A DNA stretch of 64,000 nucleotides from Fischerella muscicola PCC 7414 (GCF_000317205.1 NZ_AJLK01000156.1:62001-126000), one strand, 5' to 3'; positions 46,401 to 55,961 are shown, numbered from the stretch's first letter. Notes: generated by a model from the sequence alone, not told the origin. Program-made: numbers and translations.

Positions 46401-46727
46401 TTCCAACACTCCATTTTTTGCCAAAGTCACAGCAATGTTGAGGGCGGTTTGTCCTCCCATTGTTGGTAATAAGGCGTCGGGACGTTCTTTGGCGATAATT
46501 TTTTCGACTAATTCTGGTGTTAGCGGTTCAATATAGGTGCGATCGGCGGTTTCTGGGTCGGTCATAATCGTAGCAGGATTGGAGTTGACCAACACTACTT
46601 CATAACCTTCTTCTCGTAACGCTTTGCAAGCCTGTGTCCCAGAGTAGTCAAATTCACAAGCTTGTCCAATTACTATTGGGCCTGACCCTAATAGCAGAAT
46701 CTTTTTGATGTCATCACGGCGCGGCAT
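43413..46727 (-). CDS. carB: Carbamoyl phosphate synthase large subunit CarB
   Basis: 1104 residues. Uses glutamine-derived ammonia, bicarbonate and two ATP to make carbamoyl phosphate for pyrimidines and arginine. Both homologous halves are present: N-half from [23 protein letters not shown] with ATP-grasp [11 protein letters not shown]-half from [22 protein letters not shown] with [13 protein letters not shown], and the allosteric MGS-like domain (about 960-1100; [14 protein letters not shown]-like MATDGTRRV, and [11 protein letters not shown]). Residues about 655-682 are a repeat-encoded, Pro/His/Gly-rich insert not in the family. It falls in a surface linker before [15 protein letters not shown], so activity is probably kept. 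carA is not adjacent. Confidence 0.96.
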   Translation of the reverse strand: MPRRDDIKKILLLGSGPIVIGQACEFDYSGTQACKALREEGYEVVLVNSNPATIMTDPETADRTYIEPLTPELVEKIIAKERPDALLPTMGGQTALNIAVTLAKNGVLEQYNVELIGAKLPAIEKAEDRQLFNDAMAKIGVKVCPSGTASSLEEAKAIARRIGTYPLIIRPAFTLGGTGGGIAYNEEEFAEMAQTGIDASPVSQILIDQSLLGWKEYELEVMRDLADNVVIICSIENLDPMGIHTGDSITVAPAQTLTDKEYQRLRDMAIKIIREIGVETGGSNIQFAVNPVNGEVVVIEMNPRVSRSSALASKATGFPIAKMAAKLAVGYTLDEIKNDITKKTPASFEPTIDYVVTKIPRFAFEKFPGSEPVLTTQMKSVGEAMAMGRTFNESFQKALRSLETGRAGWGCDIKEKLPSGEQIRAQLRTPNPERIFAVRHAMQLGLSIEEIYELTGIDPWFLEKMQELLEIEKFLKRTSLQQLTKEQMYEIKRQGFSDRQIAYATKTTEDEVRAYRKQLGVIPVYKTVDTCAAEFEAFTPYYYSTYEQETEILPTDKPKVMILGGGPNRIGQGIEFDYCCCHAAFALKNAGYETIMVNSNPETVSTDYDTSDRLYFEPLTKEDVLNIIEAENPVGIIVQFGGQTPLKLAVPLQKYLASHDGVMGRLGDGEKNHPTTPPPHLPTRIWGTSPDSIDIAEDRERFEKILKELNIAQPANGIARTYEDALIVAKRIGYPVVVRPSYVLGGRAMEIVYSDTELERYMTFAVQVEPEHPILIDKFLENAIEVDVDAIADHTGRVVIGGIMEHIEQAGIHSGDSACSLPAISLSAAVLDQIRQWTVQLAQALNVVGLMNIQFAVAGSQTESPQVYILEANPRASRTVPFVSKATGVPLAKLASLIMSGKTLEELGFTQEVIPSHIAVKEAVLPFNKFPGTDTILGPEMRSTGEVMGIDSDFGRAFAKAELGAGERLPLSGTVFVSMNDRDKAAAVPVVKEFIDLGFAVMATDGTRRVLQEHGLEVELVLKLHEGRPHVLDAIKNHKIQLIINTPSGEEAQSDARLIRRTALAYKIPIITTIAGAKATVAAIRTLQNTTLDVKVIQEYCMVP
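44683..44756. repeat. Octamer repeat inserted in frame in carB
   Basis: GAGATGGG then GTGGTGGG units and GTGAT; the same 27 or so bases appear at 23357-23386 in the hybrid kinase gene. The second half (CTCCATCTCCC, CCATCACCCC) is a partial inverted copy of the same motif. The insert length keeps the carB frame. Confidence 0.9.
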
Positions 46728-47339
46728 AGTTCTTGCTTTGGAGTAAGAGAATACAAATCCTGATTATTTTAAGGGTCTTTACCCACTACTAATGCTGTTT
46801 ATTATCAACTTTTCTAGACAAAATCATAGTGACCAATTTAAGAAAAGCCACTCTTGTTGATTTTTCTAGTATTACCAGTATTTTGTGCAATTGCTTGCTG
46901 TGGATAGAAGCAGCCTGATAAAGGTACAGAAGTCTCACGACTATAAACATAGTTAAATTACACTTTCATTTTACTTTTTTAGATTTTTAAACATGTTTTT
47001 AGCGTTTTTTATATCTAAATCACATGTAGGAATGATGTAGCATTTTTCACTTGCTTGCTGATGAATTTGATTTTTATCAGTTATTTTTCTCAATACAAAG
47101 GTAGTTTAATTTTTAACTTTATATAAATTAAGTTTTCAAATGTTAGAGTTTTTTTACTCAGGAATATTTTTTGTGGAAAAATAATAATTTCTCTAGAACA
47201 ACACTGTGTGTTGATATATACAAGAATAAAAAGGCAGAGAAATTAGAATTTTATCTCTGCCTTTTTTTATAATTTTTTCACAACTAACACTTGCAAATTT
47301 TTTTGAAGTTTCACAAAAGCGTTTGAAAGCGATTAGGTG
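46728..47339. other. Gene-free stretch between carB and dps
   Basis: 612 bp, AT-rich; no ORF. It holds the carB upstream region at the left and the dps terminator at the right (47226-47268). Confidence 0.5.
47226..47268 (-). terminator. Bidirectional intrinsic terminator after dps
   Basis: A 13-bp stem, AAAAAGGCAGAGA with TCTCTGCCTTTTT, flanked by A runs on one side and T runs on the other, works in both directions. It lies about 70 bases after the dps stop codon on the minus strand. Confidence 0.88.
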
Positions 47340-47894
47340 TTAGTTTTGCACACGTTGAACGAAACCTAAAGTTAAACTGTCCTTAGCAAGAAAATGAGCT
47401 AAATGGTAAGCTCTTTCTTCAGTTTTCAAAAGGATTTTTTCGTAGAGGTAACGTGTAGCGCGATCGCCTAAACTTTCTGCCTGAGAAGCTTGGCTACGGA
47501 TCAATTTAATAATAGCTTGCTCTGCCTTGAGGTCATTTTCTACCATGTCACGGCTAGAAAAGACGCCATCTATTTCTTGTTCAAAGCAGCACAGTTCTGC
47601 CAATTTGGCAAAAGTAGCAACTGGTACTCCTCCCAGACCATTTAAGCGCTCACCAATATCATGGATATGCTCTTGTATTTCTTGATAGCTATCGTTAAAA
47701 AATTCGTGCAGGGAGTAGAATTCTGCACCTTCAACTACGAAATGATGCTTTTGGTACTGTAAAGCCAGACCTTGAAAACTAGCTAGAACAACGTTAAATC
47801 CTTCGCATACTGGAGTGGTAACACTGCGATCCAGCAACACAGGATTGTCGTAAACTTGACCAAAATTTTGTAATAAAGTTTGCGTTTCAGACAT
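47340..47894 (-). CDS. Dps family DNA-protection ferritin
   Basis: 184 residues, a four-helix ferritin-like protein. Ferroxidase-site pattern: [20 protein letters not shown] near residue 48-67 (His, Glu), followed by [14 protein letters not shown] near 78-91 (His/Asp/Glu), as in Dps dodecamers. It stores iron while consuming hydrogen peroxide and may bind DNA. Cyanobacteria carry several Dps paralogues with different ferroxidase centres; which one this is cannot be said. No other iron or stress genes are adjacent. AGGAGA-like site before the ATG. Confidence 0.9.
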   Translation of the reverse strand: MSETQTLLQNFGQVYDNPVLLDRSVTTPVCEGFNVVLASFQGLALQYQKHHFVVEGAEFYSLHEFFNDSYQEIQEHIHDIGERLNGLGGVPVATFAKLAELCCFEQEIDGVFSSRDMVENDLKAEQAIIKLIRSQASQAESLGDRATRYLYEKILLKTEERAYHLAHFLAKDSLTLGFVQRVQN

Positions 47895-48609
47895 TGTTCT
47901 CCTCGCTTTTGAGCAGCTATAGTTTCTAACTGCTTAGGTTTTTACATATTAGCATTTTAAAAATGAAAACCAACTGGAGCAATATAATTAAATTCTGATT
48001 TTTTACTAAATAAAACTTCTGTTTTTATTTATTATTGAAAATCCATATCATCAAATCGTTTGAAATATACTAGCCATTAAGAGCATTTAGTTACAGAACG
48101 AGCAGTAGGCGTGTGTTTTCGTTTGTTAGCTAATGAATAGAGTTTGTATAAAAGGTAAAAATTTTCATTAAGTAGGAAGAACTCCTAAAATCTCACCCTT
48201 CTCCTTAACTTGAGATATGTCTTGAAAATAAGGCAGCTATGCTGAGGGTAGTCCTGATGAAAAAATTTCACCACCAAGCAATGAAAAAACCTCACCCCTT
48301 CTCCTCTCCTTACCCAAGGAGAGGAGAAGGGGTGAGGTTACTTTCTATTCAGAAGGGGAGGATTTGACTTGTTTATTCGATTCATAGCGGATGCTGTGCC
48401 GCCAGTGTCGCTACTTTGAAGTGACAGGTAACAATAGTCTTCTTTGGGAGCGATAAATAGCAAATTTTTGAATTTTGAGGATTAAATCACTACTTAATTA
48501 TTTATTACTTGCTATTGCTTCTTTTAGCTGTCTATTTAACCTTTTTACTCTGATTTACGTATGTGATTGAGATTTTTTATCAAAAACTAATGAGAAAAGT
48601 TTGCACTTA
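47895..48609. other. Gene-free stretch with a long perfect hairpin element
   Basis: 715 bp. It contains the element at 48288-48339 and otherwise AT-rich DNA with the dps promoter (left) and the promoter of the 48610 gene (right). No ORF. Confidence 0.5.
48288..48339. repeat. Perfect 24-bp stem inverted repeat
   Basis: AACCTCACCCCTTCTCCTCT plus CCTT, a 4-base loop, and the exact reverse complement. Shares the ACCTCACCCC arm with the MITE-like element at 36318. As RNA it would form a very stable hairpin. Confidence 0.9.
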
Positions 48610-48948
48610 ATGTATGCTAATTTAAGGAGTTCTACTCCCGATAACATCTATATCAACGGAGTCGAAGCGCAGTATTTACTGCAAGTTTATTGCACTTTGA
48701 GGGCGGCAATCTTGAAGTCTTTCAGTTCAGAACTAGAAGCAAAATACGTTGTAGAAGTGAATTGGTCAGACCGTTGGCAGGTCTATCAACGTTTGCGGGA
48801 ATTGGATATTCCTTGCTGGTGTGAGACAAACCAACCATTGACAGTTCAAATTGACAATGCTTACACAGCTATTCAACTTTGGAGTGTCATACGGCAATTC
48901 ACGGCATCTCGGCAAGTATTGATTTGGGCTTTAGAAGTGTGTTGGTAA
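48610..48948 (+). CDS. Cyanobacterial protein of unknown function
   Basis: 112 residues from the ATG at 48610 (an upstream TTG is rejected; GAGAAAAG lies before it). Soluble alpha/beta composition with DNIYINGVEAQYLLQVYCTL, WSDRWQVYQRLRELDIPCWC and a final VLIWALEVCW. No known domain. The codon use and ordinary composition support it as real. 65 bp upstream of the [2Fe-2S] protein gene on the same strand, so they may be co-transcribed. Confidence 0.65.
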   Translation: MYANLRSSTPDNIYINGVEAQYLLQVYCTLRAAILKSFSSELEAKYVVEVNWSDRWQVYQRLRELDIPCWCETNQPLTVQIDNAYTAIQLWSVIRQFTASRQVLIWALEVCW

Positions 48949-49013
48949 AAGAATTCCGAATTCGCAATTAAATGCCAACCATTGATTTTATTAGTAAAAA
49001 ATAGGTCACAATT

Positions 49014-49667
49014 ATGGGTAAATACCACGAGACTGAAACAACAGCATTTTGTTTGGAGGCAAGATTCCTCGATTTTGTGATCAAAGATGGCTATAAACTC
49101 AAAGGGCTACTGCTAGCAACTCCTGACGGTGAATGTTATGTCAAACTAGCTAAACATTTACGGGTAGCTTTTGATTGGCGCTTGCCCCGTGGTACTTGGT
49201 TGCAAGTTGTAGGTGAGAAAAAATACGATCGCAAAACTGGTGAAGTCAAGCTAAAAGCTGAGCGAATTTTGGCAGCCAGAATAGACACGGTGACGCCAAG
49301 AAAAGAAGATACAGAAAATTTCTCCGTTTCCTCCCCGAATGAAACCAAGCCAAAAACGGCGAAATCAACTATCCTAGTATGTCAAAAATCTGATTGCGTG
49401 AAACGTGGCGGCAAAGAAGTGTGCCAAGCTATACAAGCAGCTATGAGCGATCGCGGTTTAGAAGATCAAGTAACTATTAAAGGCACTGGCTGTATGAAGA
49501 ATTGTAAAGCAGGACCTAATGTAGTTATGCCCGATAAAACTCGCTATAGTCGCATCAAAGCCACAGAAATACCCGCGCTGATGGATAAGCATTTTGCTGC
49601 TAAACATCAAGACAGTGAAATGACAATAGCGATCGCTAACAGTACTACTCTACCACACAAGTTTTGA
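49014..49667 (+). CDS. (2Fe-2S) thioredoxin-fold ferredoxin domain protein with N-terminal extension
   Basis: 217 residues. Residues 1-100 are a domain not named here (beta-rich: CLEARFLDFVIKDGYKLKGLLL, RGTWLQVVGEKKYDRKTGEV). Residues about 118-195 are a thioredoxin-like [2Fe-2S] domain: VCQKSDCVKRGGKEVCQAI supplies two Cys ligands and GTGCMKNCKAGPNVV the other two. Similar domains occur in NuoE/HoxE and in stand-alone ferredoxins. It should carry electrons or sense redox state; partner unknown. Followed by a palindromic hairpin that can stop transcription. Confidence 0.85.
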   Translation: MGKYHETETTAFCLEARFLDFVIKDGYKLKGLLLATPDGECYVKLAKHLRVAFDWRLPRGTWLQVVGEKKYDRKTGEVKLKAERILAARIDTVTPRKEDTENFSVSSPNETKPKTAKSTILVCQKSDCVKRGGKEVCQAIQAAMSDRGLEDQVTIKGTGCMKNCKAGPNVVMPDKTRYSRIKATEIPALMDKHFAAKHQDSEMTIAIANSTTLPHKF

Positions 49668-49683
49668 CAGCTTGCAAGACGTC

Positions 49684-49716
49684 AGATCCCCGACTTTTTA
49701 AAAAAGTCGGGGATCT
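49684..49716 (+). terminator. Palindromic hairpin, probable terminator; also a dispersed repeat
   Basis: A perfect 16+1+16 palindrome, AGATCCCCGACTTTTT, centre A, then the reverse complement, 17 bases after the [2Fe-2S] gene. The same element recurs at 62761-62793 with one arm mismatch and a different centre, so it is also a small dispersed repeat. Confidence 0.75.
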
Positions 49717-49850
49717 AGTCAAACTGTCAAAATCAATTTGGTGAACTAGTACTACTATTTAAAAAGAAAAAAAATTTCATCAATATATTTTGTTGAGTGG
49801 AGACGTGAGGAACATCGCGTCTGTGGGAAATTATTTTTGAGAATCGAACA

Positions 49851-49880
49851 CAGATGGACACAGATGGACACAGATGGACA
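49851..49880. repeat. Three tandem 10-bp units CAGATGGACA
   Basis: Exact threefold repeat, followed by CACATAGATTATCCGTGTG. Just upstream, 49801-49822 is an imperfect variant of the palindrome family (AGACGTGAGG...CGCGTCT). Related ATCTGTGT pieces lie at 8050-8072 and 58850-58872. Confidence 0.85.
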
Positions 49881-49936
49881 CACATAGATTATCCGTGTGT
49901 ATTAGGTATTCTGTTCCCTGTTAAGAGTTCCCCTTC

Positions 49937-50758
49937 TCAATCCAACTTGGAGAAAAGCGCGTCCCAATCAATTACAGAAGGTCGTGGCCCGGTATTGACT
50001 ATCTCAAAAATTTTTCTTTCACAATGGAAATTGGTGATACATTCTACGCAGGCTGTTGCAACATCGATGCGGCTGGTTTGACCGGTGAGTTTGTCACCTG
50101 TTCCCACTACTACACCAAGCTTACCTCCTGTTTTGGCTTTCAACAAAGTGTTGAGGTCATATGAAGTATAAGGGCCGTCAATCAGGCGACCTGGGCGGAT
50201 AATAGTGTAAGGCAAGCCGGAATTTATGATCGCTTCCTCACCTTTTTGTTTAGCATCAAGTACACCGAAGGCATTGAGAATACTATAGGGAAACTTATCT
50301 TTGCGTAGAACTCCGCAGGAAGATACATAAACAAATCGTTTCAACCCAGAAGGCGCTGCTTGTACTAAATTGGTGACACCTTGTATATCAACTTTTTCAG
50401 GGCTATTTTTTGCTTTGGCTTTGGCATCTGAGGGATTAAAAAATAGCTTTACCCATGTAATCAAATTAGGTGTTTGCTCAAAATCCCATTTAGCAGAAGG
50501 GAAAGCAGTAGTGCCGGTACAACATATGGTGTAACTCACATCCACCATCGCTGCTGGAAGTGTAGCCTCCTCGCGTATATCACCAACAGCAATTTCTACT
50601 TTGTCATCAAACATCTTTTGGGCTTTGGCAGTGTTGCGTGTCAGGACACGAACTTGAAAGCCCTTTTCCAACAGCTTGCCTACTACTAATTGCCCCACGC
50701 CACCAGTCGCACCAGCAACAAGTACTCTTTCTTCAGTAGATACTGCCGCAGAAGTCAT
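49937..50758 (-). CDS. Atypical SDR/NmrA-like NAD(P)-binding protein
   Basis: 273 residues from the ATG at 50756-50758; a longer frame adds 21 unconvincing residues and would overlap the SUI1 gene. N-terminal Rossmann motif VLVAGATGGVGQLVVGKLLEKG (GxxGxxG near residue 16), VGDIREEATLPAAM (Asp binding adenine), FVYVSSCGV, and a YTIIRPGRLIDGPY segment near 195 are features of the atypical SDR group 5 found in cyanobacteria and chloroplasts (Ycf39/Tic62-like). It should bind NADP(H); substrate or partner unknown. Operon with SUI1 (60 bp gap). Confidence 0.85.
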   Translation of the reverse strand: MTSAAVSTEERVLVAGATGGVGQLVVGKLLEKGFQVRVLTRNTAKAQKMFDDKVEIAVGDIREEATLPAAMVDVSYTICCTGTTAFPSAKWDFEQTPNLITWVKLFFNPSDAKAKAKNSPEKVDIQGVTNLVQAAPSGLKRFVYVSSCGVLRKDKFPYSILNAFGVLDAKQKGEEAIINSGLPYTIIRPGRLIDGPYTSYDLNTLLKAKTGGKLGVVVGTGDKLTGQTSRIDVATACVECITNFHCERKIFEIVNTGPRPSVIDWDALFSKLD

Positions 50759-50817
50759 AACTATCACCAAGGGATAAAACTGATAACCGATAACTAATAA
50801 CTGATAACTGTTAAATC

Positions 50818-51165
50818 TCAACCACCACTGATTTTGGCTTTATACCCTAGCTTGGTCAAAATTTCCAGAATTTTCTGCTTGTGTTCGCCTTGAATTTCAA
50901 TTTCGTTATCTTTAACTGTGCCACCTGTACCGCACTGAGTTTTCAATTGTTTTACTAATGCTTGTAAGGTTTCTGGTTTAGTTTGAAAACCGCTAATTAC
51001 AGTGACAGTCTTCCCTTTGCGGCCAGCGCGAGTTGCTTGTACCCGCAAATTCTGTTTTTCCGGTGGTAGTTCTTGAGTTGGTCTTTCTAATGCTGGGGAA
51101 TTATTGTCACCAAATTCACGGTAGACAAAGCGATCGCTAGATGATTTATCCTTTGGGGAAGCCAT
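50818..51165 (-). CDS. SUI1/eIF1-like translation factor (YciH)
   Basis: 115 residues. A disordered, charged N-terminus (1-45) is followed by a SUI1 fold: RVQATRAGRKGKTVTVISGF, LKTQCGTGGTVKDNEIEIQG, HKQKILEILTKLGYKAK. The conserved GTGGTVKD loop is intact. Bacterial YciH-type proteins influence start-codon fidelity and stress translation; the exact role is not settled. First gene of a probable two-gene minus-strand operon and head-to-head with trpB (about 185 bp between). Confidence 0.92.
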   Translation of the reverse strand: MASPKDKSSSDRFVYREFGDNNSPALERPTQELPPEKQNLRVQATRAGRKGKTVTVISGFQTKPETLQALVKQLKTQCGTGGTVKDNEIEIQGEHKQKILEILTKLGYKAKISGG

Positions 51166-51351
51166 AAATTTATATTAAGCAGAATCTCAGGATCAAGAGT
51201 CTTCTTTTATCCTAATCCGCTTGAGACTTTTTTATAATTAAGTTCATCTTGTAGTTTAAACATCAACCCAAGCTATAACGGCACGTGGCGATGGCGACGC
51301 TATTGACACCACATGTGCCTCACCAATCCAAAATCTAAAATCCAAAATCGA

Positions 51352-52590
51352 ATGACCACTACTCCCATTTCCCCTAATTCCCAAACTCATCAACAGCCCG
51401 ACCTCCAAGGACGCTTCGGCCGCTTCGGTGGTAAATACGTGCCGGAAACACTCATGCCAGCACTGGCAGAATTAGAAACAGCATACGAACAATACCGCAA
51501 TCAACCTGCTTTTGTTGCTGAATTACAACAATTACTCCACGACTACGTAGGGCGTGCCACTCCTTTGTATTTTGCCGAACGCCTCACCGCCCACTATGCC
51601 CGGCCAGATGGAACAGGAGCGCAAATTTACTTAAAGCGTGAAGACTTAAATCATACAGGCGCTCACAAAATCAATAATGCGATCGGTCAGGTGTTGTTGG
51701 CAAAACGCATGGGCAAAAAGCGGATTATTGCCGAAACTGGTGCTGGACAACACGGTGTAGCAACGGCGACAGTTTGCGCTCGATTTGGTTTGGAATGTGT
51801 GATTTACATGGGCGTTCACGATATGGAACGTCAAGCTTTGAATGTGTTTAGAATGCGGCTGATGGGGGCAGAAGTACGTCCAGTAGCGGCGGGAACAGGT
51901 ACACTCAAGGATGCCACTTCGGAAGCAATTCGGGATTGGGTAACAAATGTAGAGACGACTCACTATATTTTGGGTTCAGTGGCCGGGCCCCATCCTTACC
52001 CGATGATGGTGCGGGATTTTCATGCAGTGATTGGACAAGAAACCCGCGCTCAAGCAATGGAAAAATGGGGAGGCTTGCCTGATATTCTTATAGCTTGTGT
52101 CGGTGGTGGTTCTAATGCGATGGGACTTTTTCACGAGTTTGTGAATGAGCCATCTGTGCGGTTAATTGGGGTAGAAGCTGCTGGCGAAGGTATAGATACA
52201 GATAAACACGCTGCTACCTTGACAAAAGGACGAGTTGGTGTATTGCACGGGGCAATGAGTTATCTGCTACAAGACAACGATGGACAGGTGATTGAAGCCC
52301 ATTCGATTAGTGCCGGTTTAGACTATCCGGGTGTGGGGCCAGAACATAGTTATTTAAAAGATTCTGGACGTGCCGAATATTACAGTGTTACCGATGCTGA
52401 TGCTTTAGGAGCATTCCAGAGACTTTCGCGCTTAGAGGGAATTATACCTGCACTAGAAACCGCCCATGCGATCGCCTATCTCGAAACTTTGTGTCCCCAA
52501 CTCAGCGGTAGTCCCCGGATTGTGATTAACTGTTCTGGGCGTGGCGATAAAGATGTGCAGACAGTAGCAAAGTTCTTAAATCCGGCATAA
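51352..52590 (+). CDS. trpB: Tryptophan synthase beta chain TrpB
   Basis: 412 residues from the ATG at 51352 ([11 protein letters not shown]); an upstream in-frame ATG would add 13 repeat-derived residues. PLP lysine at 106 in [52 protein letters not shown] (phosphate of PLP) and [16 protein letters not shown] are canonical TrpB1. It joins indole and serine to form tryptophan; trpA is not next door. The next gene is a flavin monooxygenase related to kynurenine monooxygenase, about 250 bp downstream with repeats between. Confidence 0.96.
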   Translation: MTTTPISPNSQTHQQPDLQGRFGRFGGKYVPETLMPALAELETAYEQYRNQPAFVAELQQLLHDYVGRATPLYFAERLTAHYARPDGTGAQIYLKREDLNHTGAHKINNAIGQVLLAKRMGKKRIIAETGAGQHGVATATVCARFGLECVIYMGVHDMERQALNVFRMRLMGAEVRPVAAGTGTLKDATSEAIRDWVTNVETTHYILGSVAGPHPYPMMVRDFHAVIGQETRAQAMEKWGGLPDILIACVGGGSNAMGLFHEFVNEPSVRLIGVEAAGEGIDTDKHAATLTKGRVGVLHGAMSYLLQDNDGQVIEAHSISAGLDYPGVGPEHSYLKDSGRAEYYSVTDADALGAFQRLSRLEGIIPALETAHAIAYLETLCPQLSGSPRIVINCSGRGDKDVQTVAKFLNPA

Positions 52591-52840
52591 GAACAGTATT
52601 AGGCATGGAGCTAACAACCACAAATTATTAATTACCCATTACCCATTACCCAAATGGTGTCTATCTTAGGATTCTGGTTGCCCTCAAGACTATAGTGTTA
52701 CATTGCAACTAGGCTAATGCTGGGAAATTTGTTTGTAGTAAGCGCTTTAGCGCTTGCTATAAACTATCAGCAACATGTTAGTAACACAAGTGCAAGAGAA
52801 ACTTATAGATATTGATGGCTAATGGCGCCACCAAAAGCAT
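52591..52840. repeat. Heptamers and a short hairpin after trpB
   Basis: TTACCCA heptamers at about 52627-52652 and a small palindrome AAGCGCTTTAGCGCTTG at about 52739-52756. The monooxygenase promoter should lie at 52750-52830. Confidence 0.7.
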
Positions 52841-54346
52841 ATGTTTACCGAAACGTCTTTGGCAGGAAAAGAAAGCCAATATTCTCACCAAAACGTATTG
52901 ATTGTTGGGGGAGGGCCAGCAGGACTTGCCACTGCGTTAGTGTTAGCCAAACGTGGTTGGACAAATATTACAGTTCTAGAAAAACGCGCTACTGCGGATT
53001 ATTATGAACCTGACAAGTCATTTAATTATTTAATTGATGGTCGGGGTCAAAAATTTACTGACTTGCTTGGATTAACTCAGCAGTTAGCAACACTTAGTGT
53101 ACCAAGTACAGAGTTTTATTTAACAGTCATTAAACCAAATGGCAACCGTAAAACATCAAAAGTACCTGTTGTAGACCCAAAACGAAAAACTGCCTACTGG
53201 ATACCACGCCGAGCATTTGTTAATTTGCTCTACCAAGAAATAGAAAAGAATTGGTCAAACCACATCACAGTGTTATTTAACACGCAATGTGTAGAAATCA
53301 ATAAAATAGATGTAGATAGTGAAGATACAGAAAAGTTAGAAGTTTTTGCCCAAACAAACAATAGTAATAAAACTAGATTTGAGCCTAATTTTCTTGTCGG
53401 TTGTGATGGGATTAACTCTATTGTGCGGGAGACCCTGAAAAAGTGGGATAAATCTACGTCAAACAGATTTGAAATGAAGAAATTTCCCTCACCTAGTTCA
53501 GGTTTGAGGTATAAAGTATTGAGTTTACCACCGAAGTTTCCTCTTGATCACACTGATAAAGAACATGCTGTCAGCACTATGGCCTATGCTATTCGTGGGG
53601 CATTTCGGGAACGTCAGCGTTCTGTTTCTCTAGGTTTGTTACCTCTGAAAAATCCTGATGAGCCTCGTAGTGCCAATATTATTACATATCCAGATCATCA
53701 AATTTGGGAATTAAAAAGTGGTGAGGAAGTTTATAAATTTATTGAGCAAGCTTTCCCACAATTACCTATCAACAAAATATTATCGTTTCCAGAAGCAGAA
53801 CGCTTTGCTAAAAGTGAAGGTGGTTACTTTCCCAATCCTCAATATTCTTCTGGATTATACTTTTTGTTCAAACAACAACCAGACAAAGGCATAGTACTTT
53901 TAGGAGACGCGATCCATTGCTTTCCACCTGATATTGGACAGGGTGTAAATTCAGCATTAGAAGATGTTTATATCTTGAATGAGGCACTTGAAAAAAGTGG
54001 TGATCAACTTTCAGATGCCTTACCTTTATATGAGTCTTGGCGTTTACCGGATACCAAAGCGTTGATACGTCTTGCTCAAATTGCTTATCCGTGGCAGTAT
54101 AACCAAGCTCCAGTTCGTAAATGGCTGTGGAGTATTAATTTCGTTTTGCGGCTTTTACTTAATCGTTTGCTGCCATATGTATTTAGTCCGCCAGCCTTTT
54201 TTATGATTCAAAATCACCAGCTTTCCTATCAGGAAATCTTGACGATGGTGCAACGTACCACCCAGAAATTATATTTACTTGTTTTAGCAGTTATTTTTGG
54301 ATTTTTATCATTACCCTATTTTGTCTATTTTAAAGATATTTTTTAG
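52841..54346 (+). CDS. FAD-dependent monooxygenase, kynurenine 3-monooxygenase-like, with C-terminal membrane helices
   Basis: 501 residues. Rossmann FAD motif VLIVGGGPAGLATAL (23-28 GxGxxG); VGCDGINSIVRE near 188 (the second FAD/NAD motif DG); and LLGDAIHCFPPDIGQGVNSALED near 350, the GD motif of group A flavoprotein hydroxylases. Two hydrophobic segments at about 425-450 and 478-500 (LYLLVLAVIFGFLSLPY) anchor the C-terminus, as in kynurenine monooxygenase. Substrate is unproven; it could hydroxylate an aromatic or polyketide metabolite. Only six bases separate it from the GTPase gene, so they form a transcription unit. Confidence 0.85.
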   Translation: MFTETSLAGKESQYSHQNVLIVGGGPAGLATALVLAKRGWTNITVLEKRATADYYEPDKSFNYLIDGRGQKFTDLLGLTQQLATLSVPSTEFYLTVIKPNGNRKTSKVPVVDPKRKTAYWIPRRAFVNLLYQEIEKNWSNHITVLFNTQCVEINKIDVDSEDTEKLEVFAQTNNSNKTRFEPNFLVGCDGINSIVRETLKKWDKSTSNRFEMKKFPSPSSGLRYKVLSLPPKFPLDHTDKEHAVSTMAYAIRGAFRERQRSVSLGLLPLKNPDEPRSANIITYPDHQIWELKSGEEVYKFIEQAFPQLPINKILSFPEAERFAKSEGGYFPNPQYSSGLYFLFKQQPDKGIVLLGDAIHCFPPDIGQGVNSALEDVYILNEALEKSGDQLSDALPLYESWRLPDTKALIRLAQIAYPWQYNQAPVRKWLWSINFVLRLLLNRLLPYVFSPPAFFMIQNHQLSYQEILTMVQRTTQKLYLLVLAVIFGFLSLPYFVYFKDIF

Positions 54347-54352
54347 AGGACA

Positions 54353-55681
54353 ATGACTGAGCAACGTGAGTCTGACTTGCAGTCAGCAAATATTCAAAAA
54401 TCAAATGAACCGACTGATGATGTCAACAAAGAGTCGGTAGATAATTCCAACACTAATCCGATCGCGAGTGTTTGGAATAAAACAACAGCACGATTGATAC
54501 AATTATTACCTGTAGAACAAATTTCACAGTCTTTTGTGAAATGGTTCAGTGTCAACGAAGCTCAAGTTGCAGAGATTCTAGAGCAAGTACGAGCAGAACT
54601 GCCCACCACAGAAGCTTTATTGCTTGGTAAGCCTCAGGCTGGAAAAAGTTCGATTATACGGGGATTGACGGGAGTTTCGGCCGAAATTGTCGGTCAAGGA
54701 TTTCGCCCCCATACCCAACACACCCAACGTTACGCCTATCCTTCCAACGACCTACCTCTACTGGTTTTTACGGATACAGTCGGGCTAGGTGATGTTAATC
54801 AAGATACTGATATAGTCATTCAAGAACTAGTTGGCGATTTGCAAAAAGAGAGTCGTGGCGCTAAAGTCATGATTCTCACTGTCAAAATTAACGATTTCGC
54901 CACCGATACACTCAGACAAATTGCTCAGGAGTTACGTCAAAAATATCCAGATATTCCCTGTTTGTTGGCAGTTACCTGTTTACATGAAGTTTATCCTCCT
55001 GATGTTGCCGATCATCCAGAGTATCCACCAACATATGAAGAGGTCAACCGCGCTTTCAGTGCCATACAGGATACTTTTGCTGGACTGTACGATCGCTGTG
55101 TGATCATCGACTTTACCCTAGAAGAAGATGGCTACACACCAGTGTTTTATGGCTTGGAGGTTTTGAGGGATACTCTAGCAGATTTACTTCCAGAAGCCGA
55201 AGCACGAGCAATTCATCAATTATTAGATCAGGGAACTGGCGAGAAAATAGGTAATCTCTACCGAGATGTAGGACGCCGTTATATTTTGGCATTTGCCGTG
55301 ATTGCAGCAACGATCGCAGCAACACCACTACCATTAGCGACAATGCCTGTATTAATTGCATTGCAAGTATCAATGGTCGGACTGTTAGGTAAATTATATG
55401 GGCAGACACTCACCCCTTCTCAAGCTGGTGGTGTAGTCAGTGCGATCGCAGGTGGTTTTTTTGCACGGGCGGTAGCACGGGAGTTAGTTAAGTTTATACC
55501 TGGGTTCGGCAGTGTGATTGCTGCTTCTTGGGCTGCTGCCTACACTTGGGCATTAGGAGAAGGAGCTTGTGTATACTTTGGTGATTTGCTGGGAGGTAAA
55601 AAACCTGACCCCCAAAAAATTCAATCTGTGATGCAAGATGCGTTTAAGCAAGCCAAAGCACGTTTTAAGGGTATGAAGTAG
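54353..55681 (+). CDS. GTPase with DUF697-type membrane domain
   Basis: 442 residues. A polar N-terminus (1-80) precedes a GTPase domain: P-loop GKPQAGKS at 92-99, switch I region QGFRPHTQHTQ, G3 DTVGLG at 141-146. The usual G4 NKxD/TKxD reads VTCLHEVYP, so guanine specificity by the standard residue is missing. C-terminal about 310-430 are hydrophobic helices with FIPGFGSVIAASWAAAYTWALG, the DUF697 pattern (YcjF/HSR1-related). A membrane-associated GTPase-like protein of unknown job. Together with the upstream monooxygenase it is the most coherent two-gene unit in this part of the window. Confidence 0.85.
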   Translation: MTEQRESDLQSANIQKSNEPTDDVNKESVDNSNTNPIASVWNKTTARLIQLLPVEQISQSFVKWFSVNEAQVAEILEQVRAELPTTEALLLGKPQAGKSSIIRGLTGVSAEIVGQGFRPHTQHTQRYAYPSNDLPLLVFTDTVGLGDVNQDTDIVIQELVGDLQKESRGAKVMILTVKINDFATDTLRQIAQELRQKYPDIPCLLAVTCLHEVYPPDVADHPEYPPTYEEVNRAFSAIQDTFAGLYDRCVIIDFTLEEDGYTPVFYGLEVLRDTLADLLPEAEARAIHQLLDQGTGEKIGNLYRDVGRRYILAFAVIAATIAATPLPLATMPVLIALQVSMVGLLGKLYGQTLTPSQAGGVVSAIAGGFFARAVARELVKFIPGFGSVIAASWAAAYTWALGEGACVYFGDLLGGKKPDPQKIQSVMQDAFKQAKARFKGMK

Positions 55682-55775
55682 GAAGTATCATTGCCTTTTG
55701 ATGATGTTGGTTAACCCTGAGAGTATAACTTTCGACTTCTAAGGAAACGGTGCTAATCCCTACTTAATATTTTTC

Positions 55776-55961
55776 TCACTTACAAATGTCCCACGATAGG
55801 GACGCGGCGCGACTTCCCCCTGGTGGAATGAGGTTTTCAAATATACCCAAGTGACCGTGTGTGTCAGCACCAATTGCTTTAAATGTCACTTCGCTGTCAC
55901 CGATAACGAGGTGATTTCCCTCTCCTGGCGCTAATACAATTTCTTTGGTAGGTAAGGTCAT
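55776..55961 (-). pseudogene. Truncated cupin-family protein (N-terminal fragment)
   Basis: About 50 codons (MTLPTKEIVLAPGEGNHLVI, followed by GDSEVTFKAIGADTHGHLGIFENLIPPGGS-like pattern) match the beginning of a quercetinase-like cupin, which normally goes on with a P-H-x-H metal motif after PPGG. Here the frame changes to RAASLSWDICK and stops. The following DNA gives no continuation in any frame that I can find. It is thus a truncated remnant, not a working cupin. Confidence 0.6.
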
